Translations under genes and position numbers: made by a program
The notes under the pieces: model-generated
Seen by the model: the letters and a program-made list of their open reading frames with translations, nothing else
What the model was told of the DNA's origin: nothing
Databases searched by the model: none
Assembly: GCA_002427805.1 (NCBI GenBank)
Contig: DIZB01000008.1
Span: forward strand, 1-42,724
Direction of reading: 5' to 3'
DNA length: 42,724 nucleotides
Origin: Candidatus Saccharibacteria bacterium UBA6039
GTDB lineage: Bacteria; Patescibacteriota; Saccharimonadia; Saccharimonadales; Saccharimonadaceae
Part shown: positions 36,330 through 42,724 of the stretch, in pieces
Numbering within the stretch: the stretch's first letter is position 1
Layout: the number at the start of each line of letters is the position of its first letter

Positions 36330-38321
36330 ATGAGTAAATTTTTACGAGACCTATTAGATGCTGAAGAACCACTTTTTACAATTGCGCTGCGTGACCTTGA
36401 AAAAGACAGTGGTGGCTATGCAGTTGATGCAAAACTGATTGGTGATATTGCAACAGATACAAAACACGCTATTAAAGAACTTGGACTGAGCGCTGATTCG
36501 ACAGGCGAAGAGGTGTATTATGCGCTACTTTCTAAAATTGCCGACGACAATAAGCGAGTCGCTGAGCTTGTCGGTGGTAGTGATCCAGATAACATTCGTG
36601 AGATCGTTCCGCATTTAGTTGCCGCCGCAAATAGTGTTAAGTTTAATCGCAAAGTGTTTGTTTTAAAGCATGAAAAAGCGAAGGAGTTTCTGCGCGAGAT
36701 GCCACCTCAGCAGCTGATAGATCATCTTGGATATAGCAGTGTGGACGAATTATTCGAAAAGGAGAACTTCGGAGAATTGTATACAGCGCTCCGTTTTAGT
36801 GAAGGACCAGAATGGCTCAACAAGTACGATGAATTATTTAAAACGGTAACAGTAGATGATTATGAAGAACGTGATCTTGAAATAGTTATCATGGATCATG
36901 GCAAATATGTTGATCTTGCAGAGCATTTTGTAAAGAAGAAACTGCATAACGTCACTCATACCAAAGAAATGGGCGTCATTGTTGTGGTGCCTGTTAAAGC
37001 CGAAACATGGAGGGGCTTGACGCTAAAGACACTCCCGCTACTTCTTCACTATATGAATGAAGTCAAACTCTATTCGACGTTCTTTAAACTCAAATCGAAG
37101 ACCGTAAAGAACTTCGGTGAAGTTGTTATGCAGACGCTTATTGCTGATCCTGATGCAGGCTCACAAATGGCCGGACATCACGTGCACTGGCGTATTATTC
37201 AGCGCTACTTCGGCAAACTAAAAGATGAAGCGCATCCAGAAGCATTTGAACCACATCTTCAGCCTGAAGATTTGCACTGGCGACGGGCAGAAGAACTATT
37301 ATATGAAATTGATCCAAAAATGAAGTTTTGGCAAGATCGTGACTGGGTTGGCTACAACTTTGACGGCAATGTCGTTACGTTTAATATTATTGATGTTGCA
37401 CTCAGTTATTCTAACGAAGAAAAATTTGAAACGCGACTTATATACCATTTCAGGGAGAGTCTTTGGAACGAAATTTTTTCTCGGTATATGGGAATGAAGA
37501 ATTTGACACAGCAGGTACTCAGCCAACTTGATAATGATATGGTATCGCCAGAGAAATTAGAAACAGCACAACGGATTCACCGTAATATGAAGGCAAGTAC
37601 TACAGTTGACCTTGTCCATCAGGCATATCTTCTAAAAGAAACGAGAAATAAACATGATCTGCATATCAGGTCTCGTTTGATTGATACTGCCGAAGGGAAG
37701 CTCACGGGTGTTGTTGACGAGTTTGAAAAAGCCTTTGAAATCTTGGAGCGCTATCCTAAGACAGTGACTATTTTTGGGTCAGCCAGACTTTCGCAAGATG
37801 ATCCTGCGGCAGTGAAAGCATATGAAGTTGCGATGCGCCTCGCTCATGAAGGCTACGCGGTCACGAGTGGCGGCGGCGGTGGCATTATGGAAGCAGCTAA
37901 TCATGGTGCGTACGATGCTGGCGGGACGGCGATCGGCTTTAATATAAAGCTTCCTCACGAACAAAAACTCAACAGCTACGCGACTGAACATTATACATTT
38001 GAACACTTTTTTGCACGTAAAGTTGCATTAACGCTTGATGCACGCGCCTACCTTTACTTCACAGGTGGATATGGAACGCTCGATGAGCTATTTGAGATTA
38101 TGACGCTCGAGCAAACAGGTAACATCCCGAAGGCGCCAATTATCTTGGTTGGTGAAAAGTTTTGGGAACCACTCCGAAAGTTTATTGTGGGTACATTAGA
38201 AGAAAGAGCGCACGTTATCAGTGAAAGTGATGTGCCGCTCTTCACTATTACCGATGACGTAGACAGGATAGTAAAGATCATCTCAGGCTTTGAGGGTGAC
38301 GAGAGATATTACACCAATTAG
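36330..38321 (+). CDS. Large protein with C-terminal LOG (Rossmann, PGGxGTxxE-type) domain
   Basis: 663 aa. The last third (about 475-640) is a LOG-family domain: VTIFGSARL, VTSGGGGGIMEAANHGAYDA (about 510-530) and the nucleotide-binding TGGYGTLDELFEI (about 577), with Thr in place of the usual Pro. LOG proteins release bases from nucleoside monophosphates (cytokinin-type phosphoribohydrolase) or are related nucleotide-binding proteins. The first 450 residues match nothing I know; they are polar and mixed alpha/beta, with GHHVHWRIIQRYFGK and EKFETRLIYHFRESLWNEIF as notable blocks. Normal LOG proteins are about 180-250 aa, so this is a fusion. Followed closely by uvrB. Confidence 0.8.
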   Translation: MSKFLRDLLDAEEPLFTIALRDLEKDSGGYAVDAKLIGDIATDTKHAIKELGLSADSTGEEVYYALLSKIADDNKRVAELVGGSDPDNIREIVPHLVAAANSVKFNRKVFVLKHEKAKEFLREMPPQQLIDHLGYSSVDELFEKENFGELYTALRFSEGPEWLNKYDELFKTVTVDDYEERDLEIVIMDHGKYVDLAEHFVKKKLHNVTHTKEMGVIVVVPVKAETWRGLTLKTLPLLLHYMNEVKLYSTFFKLKSKTVKNFGEVVMQTLIADPDAGSQMAGHHVHWRIIQRYFGKLKDEAHPEAFEPHLQPEDLHWRRAEELLYEIDPKMKFWQDRDWVGYNFDGNVVTFNIIDVALSYSNEEKFETRLIYHFRESLWNEIFSRYMGMKNLTQQVLSQLDNDMVSPEKLETAQRIHRNMKASTTVDLVHQAYLLKETRNKHDLHIRSRLIDTAEGKLTGVVDEFEKAFEILERYPKTVTIFGSARLSQDDPAAVKAYEVAMRLAHEGYAVTSGGGGGIMEAANHGAYDAGGTAIGFNIKLPHEQKLNSYATEHYTFEHFFARKVALTLDARAYLYFTGGYGTLDELFEIMTLEQTGNIPKAPIILVGEKFWEPLRKFIVGTLEERAHVISESDVPLFTITDDVDRIVKIISGFEGDERYYTN

Positions 38322-38327
38322 TACCAG

Positions 38328-38336
38328 TGTTACAAT
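38328..38336 (+). promoter_or_regulatory. Extended -10 promoter, leaderless uvrB
   Basis: TGTTACAAT (hexamer TACAAT) ends 6 nt before GTG 38343, so the mRNA should begin with the GTG codon. Confidence 0.6.
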
Positions 38337-38342
38337 AGATGG

Positions 38343-40313
38343 GTGAGCCAACAATTTAAACTTGTTTCAGACTATAAGCCAACCGGTGATCAACCGACGG
38401 CTATAGCGTCGTTATTAAAAGGTCTTAACGAAGATGTTCGTGAGCAAACGCTCCTTGGAGTCACTGGTAGCGGTAAAACATTTACGATGGCAAATATTAT
38501 TGCTGATCGTCAAGTGCCGACGCTTGTACTTGCTCATAATAAAACGCTGGCTGCGCAGTTATATAGCGAATTTAAATCGTTTTTCCCAGAAAACGAAGTG
38601 CATTACTTTGTGAGTTACTTCGACTACTACCAACCTGAAGCCTATATGGCAAGCAGTGACACCTATATTGAAAAAGACAGCAAGATCAATGATGAGATTG
38701 ACCGTTTGCGCCATGCGGCAACGACAGCACTTCTGACTCGTCGTGACACAATTATTGTTGCCAGCGTCAGCTGTATCTACGGCATTGGATCACCTGAAGA
38801 TTATTCAGCTATGTCAATCACCGTTAAGGTTGGCGAGAGACGTCTTCAAGATAAGTTCATACGACTTCTGACGGACATCCAGTATCAACGTAATGACATT
38901 GATTTTCATCGGGGTACATTCCGTGTACGCGGCGACATTGTTGACGTTTTTCCGGCCGGAAGTGACGTCGCGTATCGCATTGAATTTTACGGCGACCAAG
39001 TTGATCGGCTAACGCGCATTGATCCACTCACTGGCGAAATTTTGGCTGAACCAACCGAAGTCAGTATTTTCCCAAGTAGTCACTACGTTACGCCAAAAGA
39101 AAAGCTCGCTGTTGCAATTGAAAGCATCAAAAAAGAATTTGCTGAGCGCATGGAGTTTTTTGAAAAACACGATAAATTGCTTGAGGCTCAACGCCTTGCT
39201 CAACGTACAAAGTATGACATTGAGATGCTTGAAGAAACGGGCTTTGTGAAGGGTATCGAAAATTATAGTCGTTACCTCACGAACCGCGAAGTAGGCGAAC
39301 AACCCGCTACGCTCATGGACTACTTCGATGATGATTTTCTGCTGCTCATCGACGAGAGTCACATGACACTGCCACAGGTGCGTGGTATGTATAACGGTGA
39401 CCGTGCGCGCAAAGAAGTGTTGGTTGAATATGGTTTTCGCATGCCATCAGCGCTGGATAACCGACCACTTACTTTTACTGAATTTGATAAACATATCAAT
39501 AAGGCTATTTATGTATCAGCAACTCCAGGAGAATATGAACTTGCTCACAGCCCTGAGCCAGTGCAGCAGGTGATCCGTCCGACAGGACTTATCGATCCGG
39601 AGATTACTATTCGTCCTACAAAAAACCAAATTGATGATCTTGTGGCTGAAATTCGTGATCGTACCAGTAAGAATCAACGCGTACTTGTAACGACACTGAC
39701 AAAGCGCATGGCCGAGGATCTGACGACGTACTTGCAGGATATTGATATAAAGACTGCTTATATCCATAGTGAAGTCGACACGCTCGAGCGTGGTGATATT
39801 TTGAAGGACCTTCGTAGCGGCGTTTACGACGTATTGGTTGGCATTAATCTCCTTCGTGAAGGTCTCGACCTTCCTGAAGTAAGCATGGTTGCGATTATGG
39901 ATGCTGATAAAGAAGGGTTCCTTCGTAGCGCCAATGCGCTGATTCAAACAATTGGACGCGCAGCTAGGCATCTTGAGGGTAAGGTTCTTATGTACGCCGA
40001 TAGGGTGACTGATTCAATGCAAAAGGCAATCGATGAGACGAACCGACGTCGAAGTATTCAAGAAGCATACAATACTGAGCACGGCATCACGCCGCTGAGC
40101 ATCGCAAAAGAAATTGACGAAGGGCTTCGTGCGCTTATTCCTAAGAAGGAAGATGACTCAAAGAAGCTCAATCTTAAGAAGATTCCTAAAGATGAGTATC
40201 CTGGGCTTATTAAAGAACTGTCTGGTCAAATGGAACTTGCTAGTGCAAACCTTGAATTTGAGAAGGCCGCAGAGTTACGCGATATGATTACTGATATTAA
40301 GAGCAAACTGTAA
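38343..40313 (+). CDS. uvrB: Excinuclease ABC subunit B
   Basis: 656 aa, full length. Walker A GVTGSGKTFTMAN, the beta-hairpin region YFDYYQPEAYMASSDTYIEK, motif II IDESHMT, the helicase motifs YVSATPGEYE, TLTKRMAEDLT, GINLLREGLDLPEVSMVAI and QTIGRAARH, and a C-terminal UVR domain (ELASANLEFEKAAELRDMI) that contacts UvrC. It verifies damage in nucleotide excision repair. GTG start directly behind a promoter. uvrA and uvrC are not in the window. Confidence 0.97.
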   Translation: MSQQFKLVSDYKPTGDQPTAIASLLKGLNEDVREQTLLGVTGSGKTFTMANIIADRQVPTLVLAHNKTLAAQLYSEFKSFFPENEVHYFVSYFDYYQPEAYMASSDTYIEKDSKINDEIDRLRHAATTALLTRRDTIIVASVSCIYGIGSPEDYSAMSITVKVGERRLQDKFIRLLTDIQYQRNDIDFHRGTFRVRGDIVDVFPAGSDVAYRIEFYGDQVDRLTRIDPLTGEILAEPTEVSIFPSSHYVTPKEKLAVAIESIKKEFAERMEFFEKHDKLLEAQRLAQRTKYDIEMLEETGFVKGIENYSRYLTNREVGEQPATLMDYFDDDFLLLIDESHMTLPQVRGMYNGDRARKEVLVEYGFRMPSALDNRPLTFTEFDKHINKAIYVSATPGEYELAHSPEPVQQVIRPTGLIDPEITIRPTKNQIDDLVAEIRDRTSKNQRVLVTTLTKRMAEDLTTYLQDIDIKTAYIHSEVDTLERGDILKDLRSGVYDVLVGINLLREGLDLPEVSMVAIMDADKEGFLRSANALIQTIGRAARHLEGKVLMYADRVTDSMQKAIDETNRRRSIQEAYNTEHGITPLSIAKEIDEGLRALIPKKEDDSKKLNLKKIPKDEYPGLIKELSGQMELASANLEFEKAAELRDMITDIKSKL

Positions 40314-40319
40314 GTAGCT

Positions 40320-41189
40320 ATGACTTTAAAATTTGCGTCATGGAATGTCGAAGGAAGACTCAGCCAGTATGCCACTAAAGGCCGTGGTACACCCGATAAG
40401 ATTATTGATGAAATCGAGCGTGTAGATGCCGATGTGATTGTACTTCCCGAAGCGTACGATAAACATAAAGGCGTGAGCCAGCACATAGATGCGCGTATCT
40501 GGTCGCTAGGCTATAAACACGTACACGACGTCGAATATCGAGACGGAGGTCCTTTTCGTTATGATGGCGCCGTCGAGGCTCCCTATCTTCGTATGATGAG
40601 CAAGATTGCGTTTCAGACTATTCAAACTATTCGCTTGGGGGATATTAGAAATGCGATTGATGCAACGGTGATTGATCCTGATTCTGGTAAGCTAATTCGC
40701 ATGATTGGTGTCCATTTTGATGATCGTAACGAGGGCCTTCGTTTGAGGCAGGTAGACGATGTCGTAAGCCTTACGAATGATTCGGCGATTCCTATTGCAT
40801 TATTAGGCGACATGAACGCGATGTATGGTGAAAGTAAAATCGCGAGATTACTGAGTCATGGCGCAACTCGAACGCTTGCTCATGCAATTCCACACGAAAA
40901 GCTGAGCGATGTAATGGTCCGTGCTACAGATATGGCGACAGGAACGACAATCAAGCGGTTGATGGCCAGTGGCATGTTACGTGATGCTGATGATAAACAT
41001 CGTTTTACGACAACCGCGCGCATGCGTGGTATGGAATGGATGCCTAGCGCGAGACTACTTGATATCGATCACATATTGGTAAGCCCTGAACTGGAAACGA
41101 GTGATTTTCGTATAGGAAAATATGATGCAGGGTCGGATCACCGGCCCATCTCAGTTCAGGTTACGATGCGTCATGACTTGCAAAAATAA
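40320..41189 (+). CDS. Endonuclease/exonuclease/phosphatase (EEP) family protein
   Basis: 289 aa. EEP motifs in order: FASWNVEGR (Asn), VLPEAYD (metal-binding Glu), GVHFDDRN, LLGDMNAMYG (Asp/Asn) and the C-terminal GSDHRPISV (Asp-His pair). Similar proteins cut nucleic acids or remove phosphate from small molecules. No signal peptide. It starts 6 nt after uvrB, so a DNA-repair role is attractive but unproven. A long stretch between about residues 175 and 240 is less conserved. Confidence 0.85.
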   Translation: MTLKFASWNVEGRLSQYATKGRGTPDKIIDEIERVDADVIVLPEAYDKHKGVSQHIDARIWSLGYKHVHDVEYRDGGPFRYDGAVEAPYLRMMSKIAFQTIQTIRLGDIRNAIDATVIDPDSGKLIRMIGVHFDDRNEGLRLRQVDDVVSLTNDSAIPIALLGDMNAMYGESKIARLLSHGATRTLAHAIPHEKLSDVMVRATDMATGTTIKRLMASGMLRDADDKHRFTTTARMRGMEWMPSARLLDIDHILVSPELETSDFRIGKYDAGSDHRPISVQVTMRHDLQK

Positions 41190-41362
41190 GCAGCTTGTGC
41201 TATTATTAAATTATTGCATTCGATGAATGTCGAGCCTCTTTCAAAGACTAGCGCCAGACGCGCGGCCACCGAAATATAATCTCGCTGTTCTTTCCACCCG
41301 TATCTCTACGAGTGATCTGACTGCAAAACAGCAAATCTATAACGAAAGGGCTATTATTTTAT
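41190..41362 (+). promoter_or_regulatory. Long 5' leader of the DEAD-box helicase gene
   Basis: 173 nt without a gene. Two -10 candidates: TGCTATTAT near 41198 (leader about 150 nt) and TATAAT at 41275-41280 (leader about 76 nt). A small hairpin CATTC-GAT-GAATG is at 41217-41229, and a GAAAGGG site lies at 41344-41350, 12 nt before the ATG. In this otherwise leaderless genome a long leader is notable; cold-shock helicases of other bacteria are often controlled through long leaders. Confidence 0.45.
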
Positions 41363-42589
41363 ATGGCATATCAACAACGACGCTTCGGCGGTTCTAACGC
41401 TGGCGGCGGAAGCCGTGGCGGATCATCATTTGGCGGAGCACGCCGAGGCGGCGGAAGCCGTGGACCAGCGAAGAAGTACATCCACCCATCAAAGTTTATT
41501 AACAAAGCAGTCGCTAAGGCTGACGAAGTTGTCTACGAATCGAAGCACAAGTTTGCCGACTTCGCATTCAGCGCACGTCTTCACGAAAACATTGCAAAAA
41601 AAGGCTACATTACACCTAGTGCGATCCAAGACCAGTCTATTCCTTCAATCCTAGAGGGCAAAGACCTTATTGGCCTTGCAAACACGGGTACAGGTAAGAC
41701 AGCTGCATTTCTTCTTCCTATTGTAGAACGTGAAACAGGCACACAGACATCACCAACGGTGATGATTATCGCCCCAACTCGTGAGCTTGCGCAGCAAATT
41801 GACGAACAGTTCCGCGAATTCGCTGCCGGACTCAACCTCTACTCAGCACTTATTGTGGGTGGTGTTAGCGTTGACCGTCAACTTCGTGACCTAAAACGTC
41901 GTCCACAGTTCATCATCGGAACACCAGGACGTTTGAAGGACCTCATTAACCGTCGTTACATTCCACTTGATCGTATGACGACACTTGTTTTAGACGAAGC
42001 AGACCGTATGCTCGACATGGGATTCCTGCCTGACATTCGCGATATCGTCAACGGTATGCCGGTTGAACGTCAGACACTTTTCTTTAGTGCGACAATCACA
42101 CCAGAGATTCAGGCACTTGTTAATACGTTCCTAAAAGACCCTGTGACTGTCTCAGTCCGCACCAGCGAGACAAGCGAGCACGTTGAACAGACTGTTATCG
42201 AAGCACGCGACAAAAATCACAAGGTTGAGTTACTCACCGAAATGCTTAAAGGCACAGATTATGAAAAAGTACTTGTCTTTGGTGAGACTAAGTTCGGCGT
42301 ACAGCGTCTGAGCGACCACCTTGATAACAGTGGTATTCCATCTGTTGCTATTCACGGTAACAAGAACCAATCTCAGCGCCAACGTGCATTGAAGCAATTT
42401 AAAGACGAACGCGTTCGAGTACTTGTCGCAACCGATGTTGCAGCCCGTGGACTTGATATTCCAAATGTGTCACACGTGATCAACTTTGATACACCACAGA
42501 ACTACGAAGACTACGTTCACCGTATTGGCCGAACTGGCCGTGCTGGTGCAAGCGGAAAAGCACATACCTTTATCGATATCCAACGATAA
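41363..42589 (+). CDS. DEAD-box RNA helicase with N-terminal RGG-like tail
   Basis: 408 aa. The first 35 residues are Gly/Arg/Ser-rich (RRFGGSNAGGGSRGGSSFGG), an RNA-binding type of tail found at the C-terminus in most bacterial homologues. Then the helicase core: Q motif (TPSAIQDQSI), motif I ANTGTGKT, Ia PTRELAQQ, Ib TPGR, II VLDEAD, III FSAT, IV-V (VATDVAARGLD) and VI HRIGRTGRAG. It unwinds RNA in ribosome assembly, decay or cold adaptation. It ends right after the core, with no C-terminal extension. A strong terminator follows. Confidence 0.95.
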   Translation: MAYQQRRFGGSNAGGGSRGGSSFGGARRGGGSRGPAKKYIHPSKFINKAVAKADEVVYESKHKFADFAFSARLHENIAKKGYITPSAIQDQSIPSILEGKDLIGLANTGTGKTAAFLLPIVERETGTQTSPTVMIIAPTRELAQQIDEQFREFAAGLNLYSALIVGGVSVDRQLRDLKRRPQFIIGTPGRLKDLINRRYIPLDRMTTLVLDEADRMLDMGFLPDIRDIVNGMPVERQTLFFSATITPEIQALVNTFLKDPVTVSVRTSETSEHVEQTVIEARDKNHKVELLTEMLKGTDYEKVLVFGETKFGVQRLSDHLDNSGIPSVAIHGNKNQSQRQRALKQFKDERVRVLVATDVAARGLDIPNVSHVINFDTPQNYEDYVHRIGRTGRAGASGKAHTFIDIQR

Positions 42590-42602
42590 TCAGTGTTTCT
42601 AT

Positions 42603-42631
42603 AAAATACAGCCCCTCTGGGGCTGTATTTT
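42603..42631 (+). terminator. Terminator after the helicase gene
   Basis: AAAATACAGCCCC (42603-42615) and GGGGCTGTATTTT (42619-42631), a perfect 13-bp stem with loop TCT. It could act on both strands. Confidence 0.92.
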
Positions 42632-42647
42632 AGTTTGGTGAATGCGC

Positions 42648-42653
42648 TATAAT
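42648..42653 (+). promoter_or_regulatory. -10 of gatC
   Basis: TATAAT, 6 nt before ATG 42660; leaderless. Confidence 0.65.
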
Positions 42654-42659
42654 AGTCCA

Positions 42660-42724
42660 ATGACACAGATATCTCGAGACGACGTGCTTCACCTGGCACA
42701 GCTAAGTAGTTTGGCTTTGTCTGA
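42660..42724 (+). CDS. gatC: Asp/Glu-tRNA amidotransferase subunit C, 5' end only
   Basis: Only the first 21 codons are in the window. The translation MTQISRDDVLHLAQLSSLAL is typical of the GatC start (S-R-x-x-V-x-H-L-A-x-L). GatC helps fold GatA in the GatCAB complex that makes Gln-tRNA or Asn-tRNA. It begins directly after a TATAAT with no leader. The window ends inside the gene. Confidence 0.82.
   Translation, partial: MTQISRDDVLHLAQLSSLALS

Noticed and set aside
1..42724. Alternative genetic code (UGA as Gly, as in Gracilibacteria or Absconditabacteria)
   Set aside because: TGA ends pheS, the deformylase, the Nudix and the beta-helix genes at the expected family lengths, and no gene needs UGA read-through.
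1..42724. CRISPR arrays, rRNA genes or complete tRNA genes
   Set aside because: No regularly spaced repeats, no rRNA-like sequence and only a tRNA 3' fragment were seen.

Overview
The window looks like part of a chromosomal contig from a Candidate Phyla Radiation bacterium, most likely a Saccharibacteria (TM7)-type organism (inference, about 0.7). Grounds: very compact gene packing, TGA used as an ordinary stop, moderate GC, no biosynthetic pathways, a split transketolase with a partial sugar-phosphate pathway, secreted proteases, and a complete cytochrome bo3-type quinol oxidase with NDH-2, an arrangement known from some environmental Saccharibacteria. The first 13 bases match the end of the Nextera/Tn5 mosaic end, so base 1 is a contig edge with leftover adapter.

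Layout. 14-213: a folded stretch that may be an SRP RNA on the minus strand. 214-1077: class 1 dihydroorotate dehydrogenase. 1078-5407: an accessory block of single-gene units in one orientation (HAD phosphatase, beta-helix protein, peptide deformylase, 5'-nucleotidase-like). The units are bounded by repeats with the core CAGCCA; the leftmost looks like a tRNA 3' end. A complete IS481-family element (about 1 kb, 18/22 matching inverted repeats, 15-bp target duplication) has landed inside it. 5485-9322: surface proteins, namely a G1-like glutamic peptidase, a trypsin-fold protease with two membrane anchors and a polytopic membrane protein. 9339-12892: RmuC, an IDI-like Nudix protein, a methyltransferase, an aquaporin with a lysine/alanine-rich tail and a small membrane protein. 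13019-16518: pheS-pheT. 16568-17967: an orphan protein converging on a winged-helix/degenerate-Nudix regulator. 18046-24193: cyoABCDE, a small membrane protein and NDH-2, a short respiratory chain. 24239-30106: membrane FKBP, thioredoxin reductase, PLD-like protein, pyrophosphatase, Nudix hydrolase, YfiH-like protein and a short RelA/SpoT homologue. 30164-30316: a predicted small RNA with its own promoter and a strong terminator. 30388-36284: gap, rpiB, rpe, transketolase N and C halves, class II aldolase and a PfkB kinase, an operon linking glycolytic and pentose phosphates. 36330-41189: LOG-domain fusion, uvrB and an EEP-family protein. 41363-42589: DEAD-box helicase. 42660-end: start of gatC.

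Two organising features stand out. First, many start codons sit 6-10 nt after a -10 hexamer, often exactly 6 nt, which predicts widespread leaderless mRNA; genes inside operons use 1-4 nt overlaps or AAGGAG sites instead. Second, three convergent gene pairs share their stop codons in a 4-bp YTAR sequence with no space for a terminator. The most unusual items are the cassette-like block at 1.2-4.8 kb, the unidentified small RNA before gap, and the regulator divergent from the cyo operon with a palindrome between them.
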